Assembly: GCA_049999765.1 (NCBI GenBank)
Contig: JBNGIQ010005778.1
Coordinates: 1 to 26,476, forward strand
Origin: Phaeoceros laevis
Lineage: Eukaryota > Anthocerotophyta > Anthocerotopsida > Notothyladales
Reading direction: 5' to 3'
Length of the DNA stretch: 26,476 bases
In this document: positions 1 to 9,566 of the stretch, piece by piece
Numbering within the stretch: position 1 is the stretch's first letter
Layout of the letters: every line of letters starts with the position of its first letter
The notes under the pieces: generated by a model
The model's database searches: none
The model's input: only the letters and a program-made list of their open reading frames with translations
What the model was told of the DNA's origin: nothing
Position numbers and translations under genes: made by a program

Positions 1-70
1 GCCCTGGATGGGGGAGAGGTGTGTGGAGGCTAAGAAGGGATGAGGTTATGATAGTGAAAGGGAACCTTTT

Positions 71-111
71 ATGCTTTATCTCGATAGCTTTCATTCATGC
101 TTTATCTCGAT
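71..111. repeat. Short direct repeat, two 15-base copies
   Basis: The 15-mer atgctttatctcgat occurs at 71-85 and again at 97-111, a 26-base period. The rest of 1-550 shows no convincing gene: its open frames are short and resemble no protein I know. Confidence 0.8.
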
Positions 112-559
112 TCATTGATGCCGAATCTGAGTGGAGCTTATCCGGGATTGTATTGACGAAACGGTGGACAAGCTGTCATGATTATCTGTTGGTCCGATTA
201 TTGAATGAAGGCTATCCCGATCTGGGTGGCGAGTTGTTCGGACTTTTGCATGAATGAAAGCATCCATTCTGTGTTCGGAGGTGTGGAACACCTTTGACAG
301 CCTTGTATTGGGGGCAAATGGGGATTTCGGAGTAAAGGGTCCGAGGCGAAGTTCGTCTTCATTCCCTGCCAGGTTAGTACAGATAGGCCAGCTTTGCTTG
401 GAGGTGCAGAGGGACCGTTACCGATTGTATTAATAATGCTAGACCGATGGTGGAGATTAGGGACGCTTGTAAGAACTACCGGATTGGTGCCATGCTCCAT
501 TGGAGCCCTTGACTTGACCACAGATTGCCGGTGTATCGACAAGGCAATTGCCTAGTAAT

Positions 560-1450
560 GTACCACCTTGAAGCACTTGTCCTTCTGTTGTTTTTTAATG
601 CAGCTGCCCCAACGCACCATCCCTTGTGCACGCCTTCATGAAGTCAGGAATCTGCTAAAATGAGGTCTGCCTGCTCCATACTTGCACGCAATATCACCGG
701 TTGGAAGCAAAACTTCTGCTCAGGGGACATATTCCTTGTGGCAATCCATGTTCGTGCGTGCCTTGTGAGTCCCTAGATTGTGAATTAGATTGTGTGCATA
801 GGCGTGCATGTTCCTACATTCTTGTGAAGAGACAATCAGACAGCGTGCCTGCCTTTATCACCTGGCCACCTTAAACTTGTATTGAGGTTTACACGACCAG
901 AGCTCAGTACTACGTCACCTTGAAGCAGTCTTCTTCTTACAACCCTTGAATACATCTGTCTTTCCTATTTATCAAAAAACGTTCCATGGTGCCACCTCCC
1001 TTGTGGTTAGGCTGTCAAACAATGTGCGTGCTGCTTTCAAGCGGCCACATTTGCATATATACGAGACAAGAACGTAGTACTATGGCAGCTTGAAGCAGCT
1101 CTCTAGTAGGATTACTGAAAGCAACTGCCTACCCTACCCAGCCTTCACACAAACTTTGAGGGCAAACCTAAGACTGCCCTCTTATAGTCAGGCCTTCGTG
1201 TTGCATCCTTGTATAGAATGCGAGCATCTGAGGATAGCTACCGTTCTCAGCATATGGAATAGTCCCGGCAGTCCATACCTGCTCCATACTTATGGTCAGA
1301 TTGCCCAACAGCTTGCGTGTAGCTGTCAACTGGCCCAAATACCCATACCCAACGGTCATGACATTCCTCTGTCTTAAAACCCTGCCAATTGCTTGCTCTC
1401 GTATAATCAGGCCTTCGTGCTTCATTTGTGCAGGTAATGCGAGGGTCTGG
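560..1450. repeat. Old diverged repeats, spacing about 170-220 bases
   Basis: Related blocks recur. The core cttgaagca with similar flanks lies at about 567, 919 and 1089, so the spacings are about 352 (roughly two units) and 170. The phrase tcaggccttcgtg lies at 1188 and 1407. The phrase cctgctccatact lies near 681 and 1278. The copies are too diverged to define one unit by eye. No gene is recognised in this stretch; its open frames on both strands seem to be by-products of the repeats. Confidence 0.5.
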
Positions 1451-1538
1451 GGCAGCAGTAATGGTCAGCATTCCCAAAAATGATGACCGTTTTTGGCACC
1501 CCGATCCCTGTGGCCAGTCCGTCAAACGGCTTTGCGGT

Positions 1539-1568
1539 GATGATTAATGGATCGATGATTAATGGATC
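1539..1568. repeat. Perfect 15-base tandem duplication
   Basis: The unit gatgattaatggatc occurs twice, head to tail, at 1539-1553 and 1554-1568. It lies in sequence (about 1450-1980) where I recognise no gene. Confidence 0.85.
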
Positions 1569-1982
1569 GAAGCACACATATCTCCTAACTTGGTGGATAC
1601 GGGAGCTTTCAAGCTGTCCCTTGTGCATTGTGGTTGGGAGTTGGTTGGGAGTGATGAAATCCCAGACCCCAAGCACCGTCTTCCTTGTGTGTACGGTGGA
1701 ACACCTTCAATGTCCAACGAGATGTTTGAGTACGTGCAGGCGGCAGAGGTGACAGTCTTAGGTATGTGCTACATGTTGCTTGCTTGGGTCACAACCCTTC
1801 ACTATTTTACTGTGAAAACAGGTCGTGATTTTCTTTGTTCAGAGCTGTTTGTTCGCTTAGATTGGGACCGTCTGCATCCCTTTATTGCTGTAGGATCTTG
1901 CCTCCCCTAAGTGGGACCGGGCTCCTTGGCGTCTAGGGCTAACACCTGATTATGAGTTGACGAGCCTCGAACCGTCCCTTTC

Positions 1983-2691
1983 TTGGTTACGGAGGAGACA
2001 GAACTCAGGCAGCTGAGAGCGACGGGGTTTGTAAGAAACATTGACAGCGTGACAGGAGAGCTGATTCCCTGTCAGCCGTGGGAGAAGGATTCTATGAGCC
2101 CTGGAAGAAGAGAATTGTTAGGGGGGAGCCAGAGTTGGCCGCATACAATCTGTGCTTGTTGGTGCCCCTGTCGTCGTCTGCCAAAGATCGATGCCTCGCC
2201 CCGGATTGGCATGGGAACCCCTGCGCCGCCTGCTCCGTCACGACGGAGGTACTGCTGCAAGAACTGGATTTGGTAACTTCGCCCCTGTCCCGCGGTAGCC
2301 GGGTGTTCCTGGTGGTTCAACTGTTGCTTCGTGCCTCCTGCAGGAACTTGATCACAGGCATCAACCCTGATGATCCGCCCATCGTGGGGAACGGGTTTCC
2401 GCAACCCGGTACTACGTTGTGCAATGCCTTTTGGGGAGCGGTGGATGGCCTTATTACCACAAGGATCAAGCGTGAGGTGCCCGATTCTAAAAATGCCTCC
2501 GACGGAGTATGCCGTCAATCAGCAGAGCGCGTTGGTCAGACACCCAGGCCAGTCTGGCTGACACGAGGGGTAGGCTGGTTGTGGTAACCGAGAGGAACGC
2601 TGTCCTGGCCATGGAACTCCAGGCTCTCCAGGGAGAGTTGGTAAAGCGTGGGACGGTGATGTCGGCTGAAGGTAGGACCAAATTCCCGTGA
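1983..2691 (+). pseudogene. Degraded coding-like region with a coiled-coil segment, family unknown
   Basis: Several overlapping plus-strand frames look protein-like but none is complete. The frame at 2078-2587 (169 codons) is followed, after a frame change near 2510-2540, by a frame ending at 2691. That last part is rich in Leu, Glu, Arg and Ala in a heptad-like spacing (around LVVVTERNAVLAMELQALQG), which suggests a coiled coil. I do not recognise a family and see no conserved catalytic motif. A minus-strand frame over the same bases (2072-2518) is also open, so strand choice rests mainly on the coiled-coil-like tail. It could be the remains of a host gene or of a mobile-element gag region. 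Confidence 0.25.
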
Positions 2692-2949
2692 CCAGAACGT
2701 GGGGCAGGCGCTTCTGGAGGAATTCTGCATGGGTTGTGCATCGGATGGGATGGTGGGTCGTTAGTTTCCCTGGGGGATTGCCCAGGCTGTGACTTCCGAT
2801 GTATGTCCTGCTAGCAGAGCTGATGTGCCAGGCTTTGTGATGGCAGTTGGCTGGACATTCTAGGGCGCTTATTGGTAATCTTGCCTGCTAGGTTGTCGGA
2901 ACCCTCCTCACAAGGCAAAGATTTGTTCGTTGGAACTTGGGCTCCGGGG

Positions 2950-3500
2950 GCTGGCAGAGTGGAGAGGACTGGACAGGGTCGGCAGTACTTGTGGATAGTG
3001 GCAGCGTTATCGGCTAGGTGTTGCGACCAAATTGAGTTTTTGTAGCCTTTACTGACTGTATGAGTTGTTCTGAGAACAGCTCTGGTTTTGAACAAGCCTC
3101 GGCAAACCGCTGTTGTTGGGGGGTGCTCCCTTTTCCCCTATGCAGTCTGTAGAGCATCGAGGGCTGGACAAAGTTTACGGGCTAGCTGTTACGGCATGTT
3201 TGTGGCATGGCTGCCTTTACTGATTGTAGGACCTTTCTAAACAGGGTCTTACCAGGTGTCAAAAGGTGCTGCCTTCTCACCTGGATGGATGAATCGGTGG
3301 ACTGGTGTGAGTAATTGGTGTTAGCTATGCCGATGAGCTGTCGCGTATGGTTTCACAGCCTCTTTTACTTGTAGGAACATGTGGAAGAGAACTTCCGTTG
3401 TATTATCAGAAGCTGGGTAGATCTTTGCTTACCGATGGCTGGACTGGTTTTGGTCATGGAGGGTTTGCTGGCTGCTCTGCTAGTCAATTGTCGCCTGTGG
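2950..3500 (+). repeat. Diverged repeat block A (period about 145-169)
   Basis: The motif gcctttactgattgtagga, in variant forms, starts at about 3044, 3213 and 3358 (spacings 169 and 145). The first two units match block B at 4985-5330. The shared string gctcccttttcccct starts at 3125 here and 5152 there, and gtagagca at 3149 and 5176; both pairs are offset by exactly 2027 bases. No gene is recognised inside the block. Confidence 0.65.
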
Positions 3501-3877
3501 TAGTGCAGGTATTATTGATTATAGGAGTTTCTACAAACCCAGTGCATTGGCTGCGAGTTATCTGTCGAGAGTAGACGAGTAGGGGCTGCCAGGCTGTTCT
3601 GCGACGGTAGAGGTTATGTCCTGGTAGAGGTTAAGGCATCCGACGCATTTGGCTGCCTGCGTTTAGAGTAATTCTCACACACTCCAAGTCCCCAAGTGGT
3701 GTCCAGATGTTGTAGTGCTGTGTTGAACCCTAAACCAGGAACTGCAGAGCTCATGGTCACTTAAAAACCCCTCAACCGGAGCTCTTGTCCATAGTTCACT
3801 GTACAACGATTCGACCGGGTTTCAACCAGCACACTCTCAATCTTTGGCGACACGGCCTTTGGAACTGTGGTGTCACC

Positions 3878-4702
3878 ATGACCGGACTCAAAGCGATCTG
3901 CCTTGCAGCCTGGGAGGCCTTGGCTCCATATTTACTCCCACATGACGTGGCCCGCCTGCAACTAGTCGATAGGGGGATGTGTGATCTCCTGCGCAGCAGC
4001 GTTTGCCGGGAGCAGTTCTATAGGCTTCTAAGGCTGCCCTCGTGCGCGAAATGCGGGTGTGTGTGTGTCACCGAATTCCATCAAGAAATGCATGCTCACA
4101 CCTTTCACAGAGGGGATTTGCTCTTGGAGCACTACGAGATCTTGGCAGAACTACTGGAAGGGATCAGGCAGGCTGATTTTGACGAGTTGGGGACGGCACA
4201 CCTCGGTCGGGACCGTCTTGTGTTGGCAGAAAGGGGGGTGTTTGTTTCTTTTGAGGAGGAACGGCGTATTGAATGGACGTCAACCGGCTGTGAGTGGAGG
4301 GGCCCCCATGGGGGGCACTACCCTGAATGGATGTCGTTGTGGGAATTGTATAGCCTATTGCGAGATCGCTGGGAGGAAGCTGATGAAGAACGGGGGCGGG
4401 CCGGCACTTTGGCGGAGGGAGAGGGGGTGAGCCCCCGGGTGCAAAGCTTGATGGATGGTTCCCACACTTGTGATGAACTCTGTGGGTTTGGTCCCGGAGG
4501 GATCCGGAGGTTTCATGACCGTCAGAGCCAGGGTGTGTTAGCATGGATAGTGCTGCACAGTCGGCACCCCTGGAAGAGGCAGGATCTAAAGGTTTCATCT
4601 TTTATATCCAACATAGAATTTTATCCGCCAAAAGTAATGGAGTCTCCCCAATTGGAGGCATTGGGCTCAGACTCGAGAGGTATAAAATTCTGTAGGAAGT
4701 AA
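3878..4702 (+). CDS. Hypothetical protein, F-box-like start and C2H2-like zinc pattern
   Basis: This is an uninterrupted 274-codon frame. The start chosen is the ATG at 3878, in a good plant context (caccATGa); the frame is open further upstream but without an ATG. Residues 12-54 (AWEALAPYLLPHDVARLQLV and on) resemble the two-helix shape of an F-box, which would bind SKP1 in a ubiquitin ligase. Residues 56-77 fit Cys-x2-Cys-x12-His-x4-His (C56, C59, H72, H77), the spacing of a C2H2 zinc finger. The middle is acidic and rich in Trp, and no signal peptide or membrane segment is seen. It is flanked by repeat blocks A and B, so it may be a mobile or captured sequence rather than a host gene. No close family is recognised; the F-box reading is an inference. 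Confidence 0.45.
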   Translation: MTGLKAICLAAWEALAPYLLPHDVARLQLVDRGMCDLLRSSVCREQFYRLLRLPSCAKCGCVCVTEFHQEMHAHTFHRGDLLLEHYEILAELLEGIRQADFDELGTAHLGRDRLVLAERGVFVSFEEERRIEWTSTGCEWRGPHGGHYPEWMSLWELYSLLRDRWEEADEERGRAGTLAEGEGVSPRVQSLMDGSHTCDELCGFGPGGIRRFHDRQSQGVLAWIVLHSRHPWKRQDLKVSSFISNIEFYPPKVMESPQLEALGSDSRGIKFCRK

Positions 4703-4984
4703 GAGGGGATAGTGGGCAGAACCATCAGGCCTTTGTCCAATAGCCTGGCTACCTTGGCAGGTTGTTCTGAGGAAGCTCCAAGTTTTATCCCTGCCTAAGT
4801 GGCTGGGTCCGGATAATGTGGATGTGATCCGCGTTTATCACAGGGCATATGGAGATGTGTAATGGAGACCGTCCTAGGGTGTTTGAACAGAAACCCATCC
4901 TGGGGTTTGAGGGGGAGCTCAAGTCCCCCTATAATACCCGTAGTTCCAGAAGGATCGTCTAGCTCATCCCAAGGAGCGAGATTT

Positions 4985-5330
4985 GGACTGTGAGAATCTG
5001 GCTGGGTCGGCGGTATTGGTGGTGAGTGGTAGTGTTACCTGCTGGGTGTTATGTTATGATTGTGGTGTCATAGCCTTTACTTACTGTAGGATCGGTGTAA
5101 GCAGAGTTCTTGTTTTTATCAAGTCTCGGCAGACCTCTGGTGCCGGAGGTTGCTCCCTTTTCCCCTGGACAGTCAGTAGAGCACCAAGAGGTGGACTCAA
5201 TCTGCAGGCTGGCTGTGGCAACATGTTTTTGTGGCCTCACAGCCTATACTGAATTGTAGGAGTTACCCTAGCAGGTTTGCTGTTTATTACAAATATCGTA
5301 AGGTGTTGCCTCCGCCCCTGGGCGAGCCCT
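4985..5330 (+). repeat. Diverged repeat block B, second copy of block A
   Basis: Two units are present, with the gcctttact / gcctatact motif at 5073 and 5242. The 169-base spacing is identical to that of the first two units of block A. Matching runs lie at a near constant offset of 2027-2029 bases from block A, so a segment of at least about 280 bases was duplicated. Between this block and the LINE (5330-5600) I see no gene. Confidence 0.65.
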
Positions 5331-5609
5331 TAATCGTAGATTGGCGTGCGGGGAATGCCACCTGAGAGCTGCGAATTTGGACCCTTTGGAAAACGCGGCA
5401 TTTGATTCATGTCGTCCTGGATAACCACTGGCCCGCTGAGAATTCGGTTTGTGATCATCAACGCCCCAGGATGCCCCTGAGCAGGACAGCTTTCACTGGT
5501 GGCTCAATGCCCAATTGGGAATTTCCAAGACGTTCCGCAAACATTGATTATTCAGCTTGGGTGGTTATCGGCGAGTTCAGTCTAGGACCGCCGAGCGGGG
5601 CAGATCTTT

Positions 5610-5689
5610 TGAAAAAAGAAAAATGAATTTTAAAGTTAAAAATTAAAAGAAAAGAAAAGAAGAGAAAAGGAAAGAAGAAGGGAAAGTAC
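5610..5689. repeat. A/G-rich low-complexity tract
   Basis: The plus strand is almost entirely A and G from about 5645 to 5687 (repeated aaaag, gaaaag, aagaag), preceded by an AT-rich stretch. Read from the minus strand it is a C/T tract just beyond the 3' side of the LINE. It could be target-site low-complexity DNA or a microsatellite grown from an element tail. Confidence 0.7.
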
Positions 5690-5735
5690 CGGGTGGTATA
5701 TGTATGAAAGTACCGGGTAGTATATGTATGAAAGG
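5682..5735. repeat. 24-base tandem repeat at the LINE 3' side
   Basis: The unit gaaagtaccgggtggtatat plus gtat occurs at 5682-5705 and, with one change (g to a), at 5706-5729, with the first bases of a third copy after that. It lies about 220 bases beyond the ORF2 stop codon, where the 3' tail of the LINE should end. Some LINEs end in short tandem repeats instead of poly(A), so it may mark the element's 3' terminus; that is an inference. Confidence 0.75.
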
Positions 5736-5955
5736 TTGTAGTATTATGGAATATCCCGTGCCAGCAAAGAACGGCGGGCAACAAGGTGAGACCCAAAGTT
5801 CCGTAGGCTACCTCCGGTAGAAGTGAGAATGCGAGATGAGATAAACCTAAAGTATTATCGGAAGAAACTGTAATAATCTACAACTTGACTAGTGGTAGTA
5901 GTGACGTCCGTGACGGGTGCCTAGAAGGCTGGGGCTAAGGTGTGCTGTGGATTGT

Positions 5956-8900
5956 CTATCTGGTGAGAGCCTGTCTACGATGCCGTTTAGCCCTGCGAAC
6001 TATGGCTGTGGCTGCAGCTCGTTTGCTGGAGCCTTTGTGTGTTGTCCTATCCCACAATACCTGAAGCGTTTGGTAGCAATCGTGGATATAGTCCGCCAAA
6101 GCTTGTTGATCCTGTTGAAGGAATTTGATGAAGGTCTGGTGTGCTTGGAAAAGGTGGGCGTGCTTTAGCCGAACCAAGAGGAGGCTTAGACAGTCTTGAA
6201 AAATGTGTTGTTCTTCATCCCGAGACAAGAGTTGGCACTTTGGACAGACCCTTTGGTCCCTTGGAATGTGGGCCCACTTCTGTCTAGTGATGGCTGTTGG
6301 GGCTGTCCTACTCCGGCATCTGGCGTAAGCCGCTGCGTGGGCCATAGGAATCTGTATGCGTAGGAAGGTCTGTAGCTGATAGCGAGCATAGGTAATGCAA
6401 TCCCCCCTGAAATGTTGGGCATAGAAAGACTTGGTTTGGGTCAACGGGCAGATCTGCCAGGTGAGGGCCAAGTATGCCTGTTTGATGGTTGCTGGTGTCA
6501 GGTCCGCTAAACTTCGGTGTTGCATATTCCATTTCATAAGCCAGGTCTTCCAGTCGGAGTACCATCCCCTACCAAAGACTCGGTCTTCCTCAATAGCCAT
6601 ATCAAGTGCAATTCGTGGCAGTCTGGTTGATGGCATTTTAGAGATTCTCCGCAGGTAATGTGCAGTGATGATGATAGCCTCAATCTCCACTGGATATGTT
6701 CCCGTTTCTGCCATCAATATATCAATATTGGAGGATTTGGGGAGTTGGAGAATACGCCTAAAAAAGGAGTTCTGAATCCTCTGCATCTCGTCCCAATGCG
6801 AGGCCAGGCATGCGGTGCCCCATGATGGTACTGCATAGAGAAGAGTTGGGAGAGCCACTGTCTGCCATAATTTAATCATAGGGATCATGTGGAGGGAATA
6901 GTCGGCTGTGATTGCTGAAAATATCCTGGCTATCGTGGATCGTGTAAGCGCCATCCTGTTTAGTCGAGCTTTGGCTTGGTGACGGTTGGCATAAGTTTCG
7001 ATGCCGAGATAAGTGTAAGCCGGCTGTCGAGGAATAACCTGTGAGTTCCAAGTGAATGCTGGTTCTTGGGGGATACCCCCAAAGATAACAATAGCTGACT
7101 TGCTGATGTTCATCCGAAGGTGGAACTTTGCACAAAAGGTCTGAGTGCACTGTAATAGTTCCTGCAAGCCTACCGAGGAAGTGGCCAAGAGGACAACATC
7201 ATCAGCGTAGAACAAACTGTGTATGAGGACTGGGATCAGGAGGACAGCCGGACTAGGTTGGACATCCGATAGGGCTCGTTCCAGAGCTTGCATGACAAAG
7301 GAGAAGAGAGAGGGGCTGGCCGGGCAACCCTGCTTGACTCCAGTGTTGCTGGGTAGGGTGCTAGTATCCCCTGTTGGAGTCCGCACCGTGATCTTGCAAT
7401 TATCATAAAGTAGTTGAAGGAAACGTAGTAAGTTGGGTGGTATGTGCAACTCCTAGAGGATTTGCCATAGGCCTGCTCTAGGAATAGCATCAAAAGCCTT
7501 GGAGATATCAAGGAATGCTGCATATACCTTATTTTGGCAAGCCATGGTATGCTGAACCAAGATCTTCAGGGTAAATACATGATCCTCAGCTGCATAACCC
7601 CTCCGGAATCTAGCTTGTAAGGTATGGTCGGGAGTCTGCCGGTAAGGCCTAAGACCTGCCTCCCCAATTGTGGCCAGGATCTTGGCGAAGATAGGAATAA
7701 TGGTGATCGCTCTGTAGTTGGATGGGTCCATGGCATCCCCTTTTTTGTAGAGAGGTATAGCAAAGCCTATTCCCCATTGAAAGGGAAGTTGCCCTAAGTC
7801 GATGCAAGCATTGAAAATCTGGGTAAGGAGTGAGCTGAACTAATGTTGGTCCATGAGTTTGAAATGTTCGATCTTGAGGCCGTACTCGTCAGCTGTTCTT
7901 CCACTTGCTATCTTTTTGATGGCCTCTCGGAGCATCTCTTGGGTGATGAACGGCGTAGAGCCCGCCTGTGGGAGGGGGCATGGACAATTATGATGGGAAG
8001 CATCGAAAAAATAGAGCTTACGTGTATATTCCTCCCATGTTGAGACATCTGTGAGCAAAATGGGGAGCTTTTGTCTTCGGATAATTCTCCAGAACTCCTT
8101 TTTTCCCTTTGTAACCTGAAGGATGGCTTGTTTGGTCTGCTGTTCCACATGCCGTGCTATGGCCGCCCGGCGCCTCTTCTTGTATATGGTCATGAGAATC
8201 CCATATTCCGCCGTCTGTTTGAAATCCACCTGTGTAGCAAGACGGCTATGAATAAGCTTGCGCAGATGGGTGCATGTCTGATCTCTCCATCTGTGGTGGG
8301 AAGGGTGGGAGTTGCCAGTAGTCGCGGGGCAGAGCCGACCGTGCCTACGGATGGAAGCCAGCATCTTAGAGTGAAAAACCTGCGCTGCCAGGAGGGGGTC
8401 ATGGTGCTGTTGCAAATCCGCTTGAATGGTAGGCATGATAGAATCCATGTCTTCCTTGAACAGGTGAAGTTTATCTGTCCGTAGTCTATATGTTTTGCGT
8501 CTCTGCTTCGTCGGTACTGACGTTGGCCCCCTCTTGTGGGCATACAGCTTAGCCCCGCCAAGTTTGACCATAAGAGGATTGTGGTCCGATCCTACCAGCT
8601 CTTGTAAAATGCGAAAATTTCGGATAGTATGAGTTTGATGAAGGTCAATACAGAGATAGTCTATAGTGCTTCTCCCGCCGGAGCTGGATCGGAAAGTGAA
8701 GTCACCCGCTGATGGACATACCTGGGTGCCATTGCAGATGACTAACTGCAGTTCAGTCATGATTTGGAGGAATCTGTCCGATGCAATGGGTGTCTTGAAG
8801 TCAGTGTCTAGAGAGTGGCGATGGAACATGTGTCGGACCTAGTGGGGAACTCCTATCTCCAAGTTCTTGGTATGGATGTCCATGTCACCGAGAGAAACTA

Positions 8901-9389
8901 TCCGACCTTTGCCCTTGTAGTTGGCCGCATCCACAAGGAAGTTGTCGAAAGTGTGCTCCACCTGTCTTCCTGTGGCGGCCAGCAGTTTACTGGCCTGAGT
9001 TGGGAAATAGGTGAACGCAAGGTATGTAGACTCGGCCTCTGTTCTGATACGTATCCATACATATTGCTCGAGTGGAGCCATCTTTTCGAGGGAGACCGCC
9101 TCCTTAAGATATAATTTACAGAAGACTTTAATACCTCCAATGCTGCCCATAGCCGCCTCCTGCTGTAGATGTTGGGTGAAGGCTGGGAAGCCGAAAGAGG
9201 TGCCTGGTGGATCATCAATGGGCCGTATCCTGTCTTTGCGGTTTCGGAGATGGCTATGATATCCCATTCTGGGATAACCTGGCAGAGTGCTTCAAACTTT
9301 TCTATGGAGTAGCCCTTGACGATCCATGCTGCGATGGTAAGGTCAGAATTGGTGGAGGGTCCTCCTGGTTGAAGGCCCTCCTCCCCCCA
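5956..9389 (-). pseudogene. LINE ORF2: endonuclease, reverse transcriptase, terminal CCHC
   Basis: On the minus strand the frame opens after a TGA at 9390-9392 and begins with an AP-endonuclease-like N-terminus (IAAW, then an ISET motif). A frameshift near 9220-9235 leads into a second frame that runs to the TAG at 5956-5958. That frame carries the endonuclease motifs GDMDIHT and GSDHNP, then reverse transcriptase: AAFLDISKAFD (first catalytic Asp), GVKQGCPASPSLF, and FYADD with YADD at 7198-7209. Near the end is a zinc motif, CPKC followed by HIFQDC, around 6190-6250. All three RT catalytic aspartates are present. Three TAG codons interrupt the frame, at 8839-8841, 7840-7842 and 7453-7455; coding quality continues past each one. 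Total length is about 1,140 codons, typical for LINE ORF2. Confidence 0.85.
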
Positions 9390-9566
9390 TCAGAAAGGTG
9401 AGTTAGCATCCCACATTTCTGGACTATCAGAAGCTTGCTGATTTGGGGCACCACAGGCCCTGGATTGCGAGGCTATTGGAGAGGCGTTGAAATCGGGGAG
9501 AGAGGGATTAAGAGGAGCAGAGGAACTCGCTCCATCTTTGGGTCCATGGTTTCGCACCTTCCACCC

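Noticed and set aside
2072-2518. 148-codon minus-strand frame
   Set aside because: It overlaps plus-strand frames that lead into a coiled-coil-like segment; no known motif, composition looks like a shadow.
6431-9259. Plus-strand frames across the LINE ORF2
   Set aside because: They are shadows of the minus-strand endonuclease and reverse transcriptase frame, which has all expected motifs.
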